From assembly GCF_001427225.1 (NCBI RefSeq), contig NZ_LMFH01000008.1, positions 62,001 to 126,000 on the forward strand: a DNA stretch of 64,000 nucleotides, written 5' to 3'. This stretch comes from Lysobacter sp. Root494 (GTDB lineage: Bacteria; Pseudomonadota; Gammaproteobacteria; Xanthomonadales; Xanthomonadaceae). This document shows positions 18,861 to 28,531 of the stretch, one piece after another (position 1 is the stretch's first letter; each line of letters starts with the position of its first letter). The notes under the pieces were generated by a model, which searched no databases, was not told the origin of the DNA, and saw only the letters and a program-made list of their open reading frames with translations. The position numbers and the translations under genes are program-made.

Positions 18861-19547
18861 TCAGCGCCCGCGCTCGTCGTTCCAGAGGATCTTGTGCAGC
18901 TGCATCTGGAAACGCACCGGCAGGCGGTCGGCCACGATCCAGTCGGCCAGTTCGCGCGGCGATACCTGGGCGTAACTTGGCGAAAACAGGACTTCGCACG
19001 TATCCGCGAGATGGTGTTCCTCGACGATGGCTTTGGCCCAGTCGTAGTCCTCGCGCGAACAGATCACGAACTTGACCTGGTCGTGCGGCGTGAGCAGCGG
19101 CAGGTTCGACCACAGGTTGCGATGCACTTCGAGCGAGCCGGGCGTCTTGATGTCGAGCACGCGTGATACACGCGGGTCGACGTCGCCAATGTCGATGGCG
19201 CCCGAGGTCTCCAGCGAAACCTCGTAGCCGGCATCGCACAGGCGCTCCAGCAGCGTGATGCAGCGCTTCTGCGACAGCGGTTCGCCGCCGGTGACACAGA
19301 CATGGCGGACGCCCTGCTTCGCGACGTCGGCCAGGATGTCGTCGATGCTCCACCACGCGCCGCCCTGGAACGCGTATGCGGTATCGCAGTACTGGCAGCG
19401 CAACGGACAGCCCGTCAGGCGCACGAAGACGGTCGGCCAGCCGGCCTGGCGGGCTTCGCCCTGCAGCGAGAGGAAGATTTCGGTGATCTTGAGGCGTTCC
19501 GCCGAGGCGGTCGCCTCGCTGGAAGTCGCTTCGAAAGCGGCGTTCAT
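18861..19547 (-). CDS. queE: 7-carboxy-7-deazaguanine synthase QueE (radical SAM)
   Basis: A 228-residue radical SAM enzyme that contracts 6-carboxytetrahydropterin to 7-carboxy-7-deazaguanine. The iron-sulphur cysteines are C47, C51 and C54 in TGCPLRCQYCDT (CX3CX2C). The SAM-binding GGEP-type motif is TGGEPLSQ, and SLETSG and KTPGS follow. The start at 19547 is the first good ATG; it lacks a Shine-Dalgarno sequence but has TACAAT exactly 6 nt upstream, which suggests a leaderless transcript independent of the upstream cpoB. The frame is open further upstream within cpoB, without homology. Confidence 0.94.
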   Translation of the reverse strand: MNAAFEATSSEATASAERLKITEIFLSLQGEARQAGWPTVFVRLTGCPLRCQYCDTAYAFQGGAWWSIDDILADVAKQGVRHVCVTGGEPLSQKRCITLLERLCDAGYEVSLETSGAIDIGDVDPRVSRVLDIKTPGSLEVHRNLWSNLPLLTPHDQVKFVICSREDYDWAKAIVEEHHLADTCEVLFSPSYAQVSPRELADWIVADRLPVRFQMQLHKILWNDERGR

Positions 19548-19553
19548 GCCGTC

Positions 19554-19559
19554 ATTGTA
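19554..19559 (-). promoter_or_regulatory. -10 element of queE, placed for a leaderless mRNA
   Basis: TACAAT followed by GACGGC and then ATG. The six-base spacer is identical to that of recQ. No convincing -35 box is seen. Confidence 0.45.
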
Positions 19560-19609
19560 ACGTGCGGGTGCGCACGTCCCCGCCCTGCAGAGGGCCAGGC
19601 AGCTTCGTT

Positions 19610-20413
19610 TCAGCGGGTCAGCTGGCCCAGCTGGATGGCGTGCAGGCGATCTGCGGCAGTGCGCGCGGCTTCCGTACCGGGATAACGGCTGGCGACCTCG
19701 CCCAGCGTGCGCTCGGCCGCGTCGTACTCGCGCGCACCGTACTGCGAGAGGCCCACCTTGAGCAGCGCACCCGGCGCCTTGTCGTGGGTCGGATAGCGGT
19801 CCAGGAGCGCCTGGAACTGCTCCTGCGCCAGCGGGTAGTTCTGGGTCACGTAATAGCTCTCGCCCAGCCAATACAAGGCGTTGGGCGTATAGCTGCCATT
19901 CGGGTATCGCTGGAGGAAATCCTGGAACAGCTCGGCGGACTGTGCGTACTGGCCGCCCTTCAGCGCATTGAAGGCAGTGTCATACGCTGCACGTTCGCCC
20001 GCGCCCTGGGCCACGGCGCCCTTGTCGCCGTACACCGCCGGAACAGAATCCTGCGCGGCAGGAGCAGCCGGTGCCGGCTTCACGGATGAGGTCCCCGAAG
20101 CCGCGGGCGGTGCGATCACGGGCCCGCCACCTTCCAGCCGGTTCAGGCGATCGTCCAGATCGAGGTATTGCGCCTTGGACGTCGACTGCAGCTGCTGGTT
20201 CTGCTGCTGCAGTTCTTCGACCTGCGCGCGCAAGGCCTGCACCTCCGACCGCAGTTGGGTGAGCTGGTTCAGCAGGTCGACATTGGCCTGGTTGTTGTTC
20301 GAACGCGCTTCGAGCGCAGCTACGCGATCGGCCAGGCTGACGCGCTGGGCGAATGCGGATGCCGACATGGCCGAAGCGGCCAGCAGGACAGGGATCAGGA
20401 GTCGTGAACGCAT
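19610..20413 (-). CDS. cpoB: Cell division coordinator CpoB (YbgF)
   Basis: A 267-residue periplasmic protein that links PBP1B activity to Tol-driven outer-membrane constriction in E. coli. Signal peptide with cleavage near AFA-QR (about residue 22), an N-terminal trimerising coiled coil (about residues 25-95, heptads rich in Leu and Gln), a Pro/Ala-rich linker, and three C-terminal TPRs (about 145-260, such as ELFQDFLQRYPNGSYTPNAL and YPTHDKAPGALLKVGL). The start at MRSRLL is chosen because a signal peptide begins there. It is the last gene of the tol-pal cluster, 99 bp after pal, and its presumed partner mrcB is in this same window. Confidence 0.94.
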   Translation of the reverse strand: MRSRLLIPVLLAASAMSASAFAQRVSLADRVAALEARSNNNQANVDLLNQLTQLRSEVQALRAQVEELQQQNQQLQSTSKAQYLDLDDRLNRLEGGGPVIAPPAASGTSSVKPAPAAPAAQDSVPAVYGDKGAVAQGAGERAAYDTAFNALKGGQYAQSAELFQDFLQRYPNGSYTPNALYWLGESYYVTQNYPLAQEQFQALLDRYPTHDKAPGALLKVGLSQYGAREYDAAERTLGEVASRYPGTEAARTAADRLHAIQLGQLTR

Positions 20414-20452
20414 GCAGGTTTGACCGGAGAAATCGAAAAAGTTCGCGGCTGT

Positions 20453-20481
20453 CGCCCTCCCCCGCATGACGAGGGAGGGCG
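20453..20481 (-). other. Hairpin between pal and cpoB
   Basis: CGCCCTCCC and GGGAGGGCG form a 9-bp stem with an 11-nt loop, 32 bp after the pal stop. A T-rich stretch comes only 11 nt later, so this is a weak terminator or an mRNA-stabilising stem that could make pal more abundant than cpoB. Confidence 0.5.
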
Positions 20482-20512
20482 CAGCGATCCGGCTTGCTTA
20501 CTTCGCCCGGCT

Positions 20513-21028
20513 TTACTTGGCGGTGTAAACGATTTCGACGCGACGGTTCTTGGCCCAGCAGTCTTCGGTCGAATCGGTGCAGGTGGGGCGCTCTTCGCCG
20601 TAGCTGACCACGGTGACCTGGCTGCCCGACCCACCATTGGCCTGAACGGCCGACGACACGGCGTTGCCGCGGCGCTCGCCGAGGCCCTGGTTGTATTCGC
20701 GGCTGCCGCGTTCATCGGCATTGCCTTCCAGCGTCATGCGCGAGGACGGACGGTCACGCAGGTACTTGGCGTGGCAGGCGACGATGTTCTGGAACTCGGG
20801 ACGCAGCGCATCCTGGTCGAAATCGAAGTACACGACACGCTGGCGCAGGCAGGCGTCGGTATCCAGGTCTTCCGGACCGTAAGCGCCGGGCGTGGTGGCC
20901 GGCTGCGTAACCGGAGCGGTCTCGGTCGGGCCGGTATCTGCCGGCGGCACTTCCTTCACCTTCTTGGAGCAGGCGACGGCGGTGGCGCACAGGAGTGCGG
21001 CGACAAGAATGCGAGTGGCGTTGTTCAT
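20513..21028 (-). CDS. pal: Peptidoglycan-associated lipoprotein Pal
   Basis: A 171-residue outer-membrane lipoprotein that ties the outer membrane to peptidoglycan and binds TolB. The lipidation site is C20 (AVAC), followed by a Pro/Thr-rich linker (about 25-50) and an OmpA-like domain (about 60-171). The domain carries VYFDFDQDALRPEF, the diaminopimelate-binding NADERGSREYN (Asp and Arg conserved) and LGERRGNAV. An extra disulphide is suggested by the cysteines at about 60 and 84 and by C..C in CTDSTEDCW. It lies 169 bp downstream of tolB. Confidence 0.96.
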   Translation of the reverse strand: MNNATRILVAALLCATAVACSKKVKEVPPADTGPTETAPVTQPATTPGAYGPEDLDTDACLRQRVVYFDFDQDALRPEFQNIVACHAKYLRDRPSSRMTLEGNADERGSREYNQGLGERRGNAVSSAVQANGGSGSQVTVVSYGEERPTCTDSTEDCWAKNRRVEIVYTAK

Positions 21029-21197
21029 TGGGTTTTTCCTCGTCTATGAGAGCGTGCAGCGGTGTTCGGGAGATGTCGCGAGCATCTGAGCGTGCAACCT
21101 TACTAGCCTACCGGCCATCCTGAACAGGCGGCGTGACCGGTGTTGCGGTACCGCGGCCATGTGCTGCAAAGGCCGCCTGGAGCAAACCTGAAGCAGC

Positions 21198-22502
21198 TTA
21201 CCTGCGAAGGCGGTACGGTCCCCATGCCGGCTCACGCACATCCCCGGCCGCGAGCACCAGGCGCTGGCGCACGCGGCCATCCGACGAAACCGCGTAGAGC
21301 ACGTCGCGGCGCCCTTCGCGCGCGGCGTAGAGGATCATCATTCCGTTCGGCGCGAAGCTCGGCGACTCGTCGAGCGGCCCCGGCGAGAGATTGGTCCACG
21401 ATCCGCCCACGCCGCGATCCATCAGCGCGATGCGGTAGCCGCCGCCGCTCTGCTGCGTGGCGGCCAGCTTCTTGTTGTCGCCCGACACCGTCGGATCGGC
21501 GTTGTAGCTGCCCTGGAAGGTGACGCGGGTGGCGCCGCCGCCCGACGCGGGCACCTGGTAGATCTGCGGCTTGCCGCCACGATCGGAGGTGAAGTACAGC
21601 GTGCCGCCGTCGCCGCTCCACACCGCCGACGTGTCGATCGCGAAATGGTTGGTCACCTGCGTCAGCGCGCGGCTGCCCAGGTCCATGACGTAGATCTCGG
21701 GATTGCCGCTCTTGGAAAGCGTCAGCGCCAGCTTGCGGCCATCCGGCGAGAATGACGGCGCGCCGTTGATGCCCCTGAACTTCGCAATCAGTTCACGCGC
21801 ACCGGATGCAATCGTCTGCAGGTAAACCGACGAATTGCCGCCTTCGTAGCTGACGTAGGCGAGCTTGCCGCCATCAGGGCTCCACGATGGGGAAAGCAGC
21901 GGTTCGGACGAACGCACCACGGTCTGCGGGTTGTAACCGTCGCTGTCGGCGACCATGAGCGCGTAGCGCGTGGCCTTGCCGGTGCCCACCGCGGTGACGT
22001 ACGCGATGCGGGTGAAGAAAGCGCCGCGGATGCCGGTGATCTTCTCGTACACCGCATCGGCGATCTGGTGCGCGACGTCGCGCATGGCGTTGCTGCGTGC
22101 GGTCAGCGCGTAGCCCAGCAGGCGTTCCTTGCGTGCCACGTCGAACAGTTCGTACTCGATGCGGAAGCCGCCATCGCCGGCATCGAGCACGCGGCCGACG
22201 AGGATGTAATCCTGGTTGAGCGCGGCCCAGTTCGGGAAATTGATTTCGCTGCCGCGCGAGGGACGCTCGACGATGTCCTTGTCCGCCAGGCTGCGGAAGG
22301 AACCGGAGCGGTTGAGGTCCGCGGCGATGACCTTGGCGACGTCGGTCTGCAGCGTGGCGGGCCCCTGCATGGGAACCACGGCGATCGGCACGGCCGACGC
22401 GTTGCCGCCGACGATGTCGATCTCCAGGCCCTGCTGGGCGCTCGCGGCGAAAGGAAGCAGGAGGGCAAGCAATGCGGCCAGCCAGGTCAGGGATCGGTTC
22501 AT
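21198..22502 (-). CDS. tolB: Tol-Pal system protein TolB
   Basis: A 434-residue periplasmic protein. Signal peptide to ASA (about residue 22), an N-terminal two-layer domain (about 23-160), then a six-bladed beta-propeller built from repeats of the form [29 protein letters not shown] and [14 protein letters not shown]. It docks Pal and is displaced when TolA is energised. The start at 22502 was chosen for its signal peptide and the GGAG ribosome binding site. It is separated from tolA by 151 bp that hold a hairpin and possibly an internal promoter. Confidence 0.96.
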   Translation of the reverse strand: MNRSLTWLAALLALLLPFAASAQQGLEIDIVGGNASAVPIAVVPMQGPATLQTDVAKVIAADLNRSGSFRSLADKDIVERPSRGSEINFPNWAALNQDYILVGRVLDAGDGGFRIEYELFDVARKERLLGYALTARSNAMRDVAHQIADAVYEKITGIRGAFFTRIAYVTAVGTGKATRYALMVADSDGYNPQTVVRSSEPLLSPSWSPDGGKLAYVSYEGGNSSVYLQTIASGARELIAKFRGINGAPSFSPDGRKLALTLSKSGNPEIYVMDLGSRALTQVTNHFAIDTSAVWSGDGGTLYFTSDRGGKPQIYQVPASGGGATRVTFQGSYNADPTVSGDNKKLAATQQSGGGYRIALMDRGVGGSWTNLSPGPLDESPSFAPNGMMILYAAREGRRDVLYAVSSDGRVRQRLVLAAGDVREPAWGPYRLRR

Positions 22503-22587
22503 CGGCACTCCGGGACTTCGGGGGATCAAGGCTTGCAGACGGCTGTCGCAGCAGCCTCGTTCAGTTTCACCATTCTTAACAACAGTT

Positions 22588-22615
22588 TGGTTAACGCCGG
22601 CTCAAGCCGGGTAAC
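22588..22615 (-). other. Imperfect palindrome in the tolA-tolB gap
   Basis: On the minus strand GGTTACCCGGCT and AGCCGGC-GTTAACC form a long, slightly bulged stem around a two-to-three-base loop. It is followed by an A/T-rich stretch (AAACTGTTGTTAAG) that could act as a weak terminator or hold a -10-like TAAGAAT for a tolB promoter. Confidence 0.45.
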
Positions 22616-22653
22616 CATCGCCTGAATGCGCAAACTGGGACATTACGAAGCCG

Positions 22654-23568
22654 TCAACGGTCTTCCGCGCGGAAATTGAGATTGAGGGTGCGTGAAAACA
22701 CCGGCTCGAAGCCGGCATAGGGCAGCGGCTGCGCCTTGAGCACGGCCGCTTCGATCGAACGGCGCCCCTGCTCGTCGTAGGAGCAGGGCGAAGCGATTTC
22801 CACACCCATCACCTGCCCGCCCGGCAACTGGCGGATCACCAGCTTGCAGGTCGCACCGAGCGGGACCGTGTCGGGGCGCGTCCATTTCGCAAGAATCGCG
22901 GCCTGTAATGCAGCGGCGTAGCGGGCCTTGAGTCCCTCGTCGACGCCGTTCGCGCCCGATACCTGCGCATCGCTTTGTGCCGCGTCTTCGGCCGCATTGC
23001 GCGAGCGCGCATTGGCGAGCTGGGCCAACCGCTGTTCGGCGAGCGCGGCTTCGTGGGCCGCGGCGGCGCGGCGCTTGCGGATGTCTTCCAGTTGTTTCTG
23101 CCGCTGGATGTCCTGCTCGACCATGCGCTGGTTGCGCTGCACGGCTTCCTGGCGTTCCTGTTCGGTCAGGTCGACCTGTTCCTGGCGCTGCTTGGCTTCC
23201 TGCGGTTTTTCTTCCTTCGCCGGAGTCGGCGTGGGCTGCTCCGTGACGGCTTCCTGGTTGGTGTCGTCGGGAACCGGAATGAAGTCCTGCGGCTTTTGCT
23301 GTTGCTCGACGGGTTCTGGAAGCGGTTCCGGGAGCGGCTCGGGCTCCACTTCTTCCACCGGAAGCGGTGCGGGTACCTGTCGCAGCGTGCGCCGCATCGC
23401 CGACGACAGCTGGCTCGCATCCATCAGTTCGGCGGAAATCGCGCCGGCCGCCGCCGGTGTCGCACTACGTGTCCACCACAGACCAATGAAAAGCACGGCG
23501 AACAGCGCCAGATGCAGCAGCATGGCGAGAAGGAAAGCCTGCGCGGTATCGGCAGGGGTTTCTCTCAT
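22654..23568 (-). CDS. tolA: Tol-Pal system protein TolA
   Basis: A 304-residue inner-membrane protein that spans the periplasm and delivers proton-motive-force energy to TolB-Pal. One transmembrane helix (residues 12-32, FLLAMLLHLALFAVLFIGLW), a Pro/Glu-rich segment (about 65-120), a long charged helix rich in Gln, Glu, Arg and Ala (about 120-205), and the globular C-terminal domain with two cysteines (TCKL, SPCS). Its start directly abuts the tolR stop. Confidence 0.95.
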   Translation of the reverse strand: MRETPADTAQAFLLAMLLHLALFAVLFIGLWWTRSATPAAAGAISAELMDASQLSSAMRRTLRQVPAPLPVEEVEPEPLPEPLPEPVEQQQKPQDFIPVPDDTNQEAVTEQPTPTPAKEEKPQEAKQRQEQVDLTEQERQEAVQRNQRMVEQDIQRQKQLEDIRKRRAAAAHEAALAEQRLAQLANARSRNAAEDAAQSDAQVSGANGVDEGLKARYAAALQAAILAKWTRPDTVPLGATCKLVIRQLPGGQVMGVEIASPCSYDEQGRRSIEAAVLKAQPLPYAGFEPVFSRTLNLNFRAEDR

Positions 23569-24021
23569 TTACGGCTGCCCTTGCTTACGGCTGCTTTTGG
23601 GATCGCTCATCAGGCCGATCTTCCTGACGTTGGCGCGCTGGAGCAGCTCCATCACGTTCATCACGTCCTGGTATTTGCCCTCGCCCTGCGCGGCCACGAA
23701 GATCGCCGCGTCCTTGTTCTGGCTGACGATCGCACGCACGCGCGCTTCCAGTGACTGTGGCGTCATCGTTTCGTTCTTGCCGGCTTTCACCGCGAGCGCA
23801 TAGCTGCCATCCGGGTAGACGCTGACGACGATCGGGTCTTCCTTCGCGTTCACCGATTTCGCGTTTGACTGCGGAAGGTCGACATCCACGCCCAGCGTAA
23901 GCAGGGGCGCGGTGACCATGAAGATCACCAGCAGCACGAGCATCACGTCGATGTACGGCACGACGTTGATCTCGGCCTTGAGCTTGCGCTTGCGATGGCG
24001 GCGCATGGAAAGGACGGTCAT
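23569..24021 (-). CDS. tolR: Tol-Pal system protein TolR
   Basis: A 150-residue ExbD/TolR protein. The single transmembrane helix (about 22-45) carries the proton-conducting Asp25 in PYIDVMLVLLVIF, preceded by a Lys/Arg-rich cytoplasmic tail and followed by a periplasmic domain. It forms the motor with TolQ. A second ATG (MRRHRK, five codons in) is possible, but the 24021 start has GAGAG-like spacing. It lies 77 bp after tolQ, and tolA follows with no gap. Confidence 0.95.
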   Translation of the reverse strand: MTVLSMRRHRKRKLKAEINVVPYIDVMLVLLVIFMVTAPLLTLGVDVDLPQSNAKSVNAKEDPIVVSVYPDGSYALAVKAGKNETMTPQSLEARVRAIVSQNKDAAIFVAAQGEGKYQDVMNVMELLQRANVRKIGLMSDPKSSRKQGQP

Positions 24022-24098
24022 GGCTGCTCTCGTGTTCTTACTCGGCGGTGCGGCGGCGTCCGCGCATGTTCAACGCGCGAAGCCGGCAAGCGGGTTTG

Positions 24099-24887
24099 TT
24101 ATTCCTCGACATGCGCCTGGCGCTGCAGGATCGAGGAGAACTCTTCGGCGAAGGCGTCGTAACGCACGGCCAGCCGCTCGACGCCGTTGGCGAAGCGGTT
24201 GTAGGCCCATACCGCGGGAATCGCGACGAACAGGCCCATCGCGGTGGCGAGCAGCGCCTCGGAAATACCCGGCGCCACGTCCTTGATGCCGACCTGCGCG
24301 CCGCTGGCGAGCAGGCCGTGCATGGTCACCATGATCCCGAACACGGTGCCGACCAGGCCGATGTAGGGCGCGGTCGAACCAATGTTGGCGAGCAGTTCGA
24401 GGTTGTGTTCGAGCCCGTCGATCTCGCGCGAACCGGTCGCGCGCATCGCACGCTGCGCGCCTTCCAGTTGCGTGCGCGAATCGACGCCCTTGCGCTGGCG
24501 CAGGCGCCCGAATTCACGGAAACCGGCTTCGAAGATGGATTCCATGCCGCCGACCGGACCACGGCCCTGCGTCGCGCCCGCATAGAGCTTGGTGAGCTCT
24601 GAACCGGACCAGAAGCGTTCCTCGAAGCGTTCGGCTTCCTTCTGCGCGCGCGCGATCACGCTGCGCTTGCGGAAGATGATCACCCATGAGACGACCGACG
24701 CGACGATCAGCAGCGCCATGATCAGCTGCACCGGCAGGCTGGCATCGAGCACCAGCTGGAGGAGATCGAGGTTGCTGTTCACCGTGGCTGCGCCGGCTGT
24801 CTCGGCCAATGCGTTGGCCTGCGCGGGCGCGTCTTCGGGCAGGGCTTCGACGGTCGCCTGCATCGCCATGAAAGTTGCGGGGGTCAT
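24099..24887 (-). CDS. tolQ: Tol-Pal system protein TolQ
   Basis: A 262-residue inner-membrane motor protein (ExbB/TolQ family) with three transmembrane helices: about 50-72, about 165-188 (PYIGLVGTVFGIM) and about 200-222. The second and third form the proton-path bundle with TolR. The N-terminus is longer than in E. coli TolQ (about 30 extra residues, acidic and Ala-rich). The start is set by a 4-base ATGA overlap with the ybgC stop codon, so ybgC and tolQ are translationally coupled. Confidence 0.95.
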   Translation of the reverse strand: MTPATFMAMQATVEALPEDAPAQANALAETAGAATVNSNLDLLQLVLDASLPVQLIMALLIVASVVSWVIIFRKRSVIARAQKEAERFEERFWSGSELTKLYAGATQGRGPVGGMESIFEAGFREFGRLRQRKGVDSRTQLEGAQRAMRATGSREIDGLEHNLELLANIGSTAPYIGLVGTVFGIMVTMHGLLASGAQVGIKDVAPGISEALLATAMGLFVAIPAVWAYNRFANGVERLAVRYDAFAEEFSSILQRQAHVEE

Positions 24888-25291
24888 GCGTCTTTCTCCA
24901 CCAGGGCGTTCAATTCGTCGTACAACGGCTGCGGAATGGGAGTCGGGCGGAAGTCCGTGCCCAGTGCAGCGACACGGACCGTTGCGGTGAGCAGTCGTTC
25001 CCCGCCACGGCGGATCTCCTGGCTGAAGATCACGCTCGCACGGCGGCATTCCTGCAGCGCGGCGGTCACTTCGAGCGCGTCATCGAGCCGGGCAGGCTTG
25101 AGGAAGTCGATCTGCATCGCACGGACCGCAAACAGGAGGCCGTGATCGCGCCGCAATGTTTCCTGGCCATGCCCCTGGGTGCGCATCCATTCACTGCGCG
25201 CGCGCTCGAGGAAGGCCAGGTACTGCGCGTGATACACGACACCACCGGCGTCCGTATCTTCCCAATAAATGCGAACGGGATGGCTGAACAT
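24884..25291 (-). CDS. ybgC: Acyl-CoA thioesterase YbgC
   Basis: A 135-residue hot-dog-fold thioesterase. The catalytic Asp14 and His21 sit in WEDTDAGGVVYHAQY, the family signature. It hydrolyses acyl-CoA, possibly in phospholipid metabolism beside the Tol system. It begins the ybgC-tolQ coupled pair; no strong ribosome binding site precedes its ATG (an AGGG lies about 12 nt upstream). The 152 bp between it and ruvB are long enough for a promoter. Confidence 0.94.
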   Translation of the reverse strand: MFSHPVRIYWEDTDAGGVVYHAQYLAFLERARSEWMRTQGHGQETLRRDHGLLFAVRAMQIDFLKPARLDDALEVTAALQECRRASVIFSQEIRRGGERLLTATVRVAALGTDFRPTPIPQPLYDELNALVEKDA

Positions 25292-25443
25292 GCGTTAAGA
25301 AAACCCTGGAACGAAGGTCGAAGAAGCACGCAGGCGCGATACGAAGATGCAATGAACTCGCGCAAAAACAGCGTGTTCGGAGCCGCGCACGATGCGGTAA
25401 CGAGCCGATGTCTGAAATGCGGGCACGCTCACATTCCCGCCGG

Positions 25444-26484
25444 TCATTCCCCGCTGTCCACCGGTTCGGCAAAGAGATCGGGCGATCCCGCCTTCGGCTT
25501 GAAGCCCATGTGGCGATACGCCTTGTGCGTGGCCATGCGCCCGCGCGCGGTGCGCATGAGATAGCCCTGCTGGATCAGGTACGGCTCGATCACGTCTTCG
25601 AGCGTGCCGCGCTCTTCGCTGAGCGCGGCGGCAAGCGATTCGACGCCGACCGGGCCTCCGTCGAAGGCATCGATGATCGTGGTCAGCATGCGACGGTCGA
25701 GATCGTCGAAGCCTTCCGGATCGACCTTGAGCATCTTCATTGCCGCATCAGCGACTTCGCGGCTGATCGACCCGCTCGCCTTGACCTGGGCGAAGTCGCG
25801 TACGCGGCGCAGCAGGCGGTTGGCGATGCGTGGCGTGCCTCGCGAGCGCCGGGCGATTTCCGCGGCACCTTCGGCATCACAGCTGATGCCGAGGATCTGC
25901 GCCGAGCGGCGCACGATCCGGGTCAGTTCTTCCGCGCTGTAGAACTCCAGGCGCTGGACGATGCCGAAGCGATCGCGCAGCGGCGCGGTCAGCAGGCCGG
26001 CACGCGTGGTCGCACCGATCAGGGTGAAGGGCGGCAGGTCGAGCTTGATCGAACGGGCGGCGGGGCCCTCGCCGATCATGATGTCGATCTGGTAGTCCTC
26101 CATCGCCGGGTACAGCACTTCCTCGACGACGGGCGAGAGGCGGTGGATCTCGTCGATGAAGAGCACGTCGTGCGGCTGAAGGTTGGTCAGCAGCGCAGCC
26201 AGATCGCCCGCCTTCTCGATCACCGGGCCCGAGGTCTGGCGCAGGTTGACGCCGAGTTCGTTGGCGATGACGTGGCTGAGCGTGGTCTTGCCCAGGCCCG
26301 GCGGCCCGAAAATCAGCACATGGTCGAGCGCTTCGCCGCGCCCCTTCGCCGCCTCGATATAGATCGACATCTGCTCGCGCACCGGCGCCTGGCCGAGGTA
26401 TTCGTCCAGGCGTTTGGGACGGATCGACGCCTCGATGGCGTCTTCTTCGCGGGTGGCGGCGGGGGAGACGATGCGGTCGTTCAT
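25444..26484 (-). CDS. ruvB: Holliday junction branch-migration ATPase RuvB
   Basis: A 346-residue AAA+ motor that drives branch migration with RuvA. Walker A is GPPGLGKT (residues 60-67), Walker B is FIDEIHR (about 110-116), the sensor-1/arginine-finger region is [18 protein letters not shown], and a C-terminal winged helix follows. The ATG at 26484 has no Shine-Dalgarno sequence; CATAAT lies exactly 6 nt upstream, so a leaderless start is likely. It is separated from ruvA by the potassium transporter gene kup, an arrangement different from the usual contiguous ruvAB. Confidence 0.97.
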   Translation of the reverse strand: MNDRIVSPAATREEDAIEASIRPKRLDEYLGQAPVREQMSIYIEAAKGRGEALDHVLIFGPPGLGKTTLSHVIANELGVNLRQTSGPVIEKAGDLAALLTNLQPHDVLFIDEIHRLSPVVEEVLYPAMEDYQIDIMIGEGPAARSIKLDLPPFTLIGATTRAGLLTAPLRDRFGIVQRLEFYSAEELTRIVRRSAQILGISCDAEGAAEIARRSRGTPRIANRLLRRVRDFAQVKASGSISREVADAAMKMLKVDPEGFDDLDRRMLTTIIDAFDGGPVGVESLAAALSEERGTLEDVIEPYLIQQGYLMRTARGRMATHKAYRHMGFKPKAGSPDLFAEPVDSGE

Positions 26485-26490
26485 GCAGCC

Positions 26491-26496
26491 ATTATG
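26491..26496 (-). promoter_or_regulatory. -10 element of ruvB, placed for a leaderless mRNA
   Basis: CATAAT, one mismatch from TATAAT, is followed by six bases (GGCTGC) and the ruvB ATG. Confidence 0.45.
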
Positions 26497-26575
26497 GGGC
26501 GGCGCAGCGGAATCGACATGCGCCGATCCGAAACGCGCCGCAACCCACGGAAGGCCCGCCCACGCGCCACCGACC

Positions 26576-28495
26576 CTAGATTTCGATCTGTGCGCCGAGT
26601 TCCACCAGCCGGTTCCCCGGAATCCGGAAGAACCCGGTAGCCGGAGCCGCATTGCGATGCATGACCGCGAACAGCTTGTCGCGCCATACCGGCATGCCGC
26701 GATGGCGGCTGGCGACCACGGTTTCGCGGCTGGCGAAGTACGTGGTGTCCATCGGGTCGAAGTGGATGCCGCCCTTGTCGCAGCTGCGCATCAGGGCGAG
26801 CGGCACGTCGGGCGTTTCCATGAAACCAAACTTGATCACGACGCGATAGAAGTCCTCGCCGCCGATCGATTCGATCTTCAGGCGTTTTTCCTTCGGCGCG
26901 TACGGCACGTTCATCGTATCGACGGTGAGGAAAACATTGCGCTCGTGCAGCACCTTGTTGTGCTTGAGGTTGTGGAGCAAGGCATGCGGCACCACGCCGG
27001 TCTGCGCGGTCATGAACACCGCCGTGCCGGGCACGCGCACCGGCGGCGCAAGCATCAGGCCCGGCAGGAAGGTGTCGAGCTGGATGCCTTCCTTGCGTAT
27101 CTCCGCATGCAGCAGCTCGCGGCCGCGCCGCCAGGTGCGCAGCACCGTGAAGACGATGATGCCGAGGATTACCGGGAACCACGCGCCATCGAGGAACTTC
27201 ACGCCGTTCGCGATCAGGAACGCGATCTCGACGATGGCAAACAACACGCACAGCGGCAGTACCCACTTCCGCGCCTTCGGCCACATCGTCCGGGCGACGA
27301 GCGCCAGCAGCATCGTGTCGATCAGCATCGTGCCGGATACGGAAACGCCGTACGCCGAAGCCAGTGCGGTAGACGTGCGGAACGACAGCACCAGCGAGAT
27401 CACCGCCAGCATCAGCGTCCAGTTGATCGCGGGAATGTAGATCTGGCCGATCGTTTCCTTCGACGTGTGCTTGATCGCCATGCGCGGGATATAGCCGAGC
27501 TGCATTGCCTGACGCGCTACCGAATACGCCCCGGTGATCACCGCCTGCGAAGCGATCACGGCAGCCGCCGTGGCAAGCGCGATCATCGGATAGAGCGCCC
27601 ATTCGGGCACGCCGAGGTAGAACGGGTTCTTGGCGGCCAACGGGTTTTCGAGGAGCAAGGCGCCCTGGCCCAGGTAGTTGAGCATCAGGCTGGGCAGGAC
27701 GAAGAAGTACCAGCCGTAGCGGATCGGTTTCGCGCCGAAATGACCCATGTCGGCGTACAGCGCCTCGCCGCCGGTCACCGCGAGCACCACGGCGCCGAGG
27801 ATGAAGATGCCATGCCAGCCATGGGTGATGAAGAAGCGTACGCCCCACAGCGGATTGAAGGCCTTCAGCACTTCAGGCGCATCGACGATGTTGCTCAGGC
27901 CGATGGCGGCAAGCGATGCGAACCACAGCAGCGTGATCGGGCCGAACACCCGGCCGACCTTGGCCGTGCCGAAGCGTTGCGTCGCGAAGAGCGCCACCAG
28001 CACCAGCAGCGTGATGGGCACGATGAAGCGATGCAGCTGCGGCGCGGCGACTTCGAGGCCTTCGATCGCCGACAGCGTGGTGATCGCCGGCGTGATGACG
28101 CCATCGCCGAAGAACAGCGATGCACCGAAGATGCCGAGGATGCCGACGGCATAGGCCGAACGCGAACCCTTGGGCAACGTGCGCTGCGCCAGCGCCATGA
28201 GCGCCATGATGCCGCCCTCGCCTTCGTTGTCGGCGCGCATGATGATGGTGACGTACTTGAGCGTCACGACGATCATCAGCGCCCAGAAGATCAGCGACAG
28301 GATGCCGAGCACCGTGTCGTGGTTGGCGACGAGGCCGTAATGCGGAGTGAAGGCTTCCTTCAGCGTATACAGCGGGCTCGTGCCGATATCGCCGAAGACA
28401 ACTCCGATCGCGCCGACGATCAAGCCGGTCAGCCCCACGTTGCCATGGCCGTTCTGGCCATGTGCGTGGGTATTGGTGTTGCTGGTAACGGCCAT
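26576..28495 (-). CDS. kup: Low-affinity potassium uptake protein Kup
   Basis: A 639-residue KUP/HAK potassium-proton symporter. The His/Asn-rich N-terminus is followed by about twelve transmembrane helices (residues 20-460), with the conserved [17 protein letters not shown], then a large cytoplasmic C-terminal domain (about 465-639). The start ATG at 28495 has GGGAAGG upstream. It lies 36 bp after ruvA and 91 bp before ruvB and could be cotranscribed with ruvCA. Kup is usually involved in potassium supply at low pH or under hyperosmotic stress. Confidence 0.95.
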   Translation of the reverse strand: MAVTSNTNTHAHGQNGHGNVGLTGLIVGAIGVVFGDIGTSPLYTLKEAFTPHYGLVANHDTVLGILSLIFWALMIVVTLKYVTIIMRADNEGEGGIMALMALAQRTLPKGSRSAYAVGILGIFGASLFFGDGVITPAITTLSAIEGLEVAAPQLHRFIVPITLLVLVALFATQRFGTAKVGRVFGPITLLWFASLAAIGLSNIVDAPEVLKAFNPLWGVRFFITHGWHGIFILGAVVLAVTGGEALYADMGHFGAKPIRYGWYFFVLPSLMLNYLGQGALLLENPLAAKNPFYLGVPEWALYPMIALATAAAVIASQAVITGAYSVARQAMQLGYIPRMAIKHTSKETIGQIYIPAINWTLMLAVISLVLSFRTSTALASAYGVSVSGTMLIDTMLLALVARTMWPKARKWVLPLCVLFAIVEIAFLIANGVKFLDGAWFPVILGIIVFTVLRTWRRGRELLHAEIRKEGIQLDTFLPGLMLAPPVRVPGTAVFMTAQTGVVPHALLHNLKHNKVLHERNVFLTVDTMNVPYAPKEKRLKIESIGGEDFYRVVIKFGFMETPDVPLALMRSCDKGGIHFDPMDTTYFASRETVVASRHRGMPVWRDKLFAVMHRNAAPATGFFRIPGNRLVELGAQIEI

Positions 28496-28531
28496 GGGCC
28501 TTCCCTTACTGAAGACGCGGAGTTGCGGGCG

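Noticed and set aside
25292-25443. Small gene between ruvB and ybgC
   Set aside because: No open frame with a ribosome binding site or recognisable product; the gap holds nothing identified.
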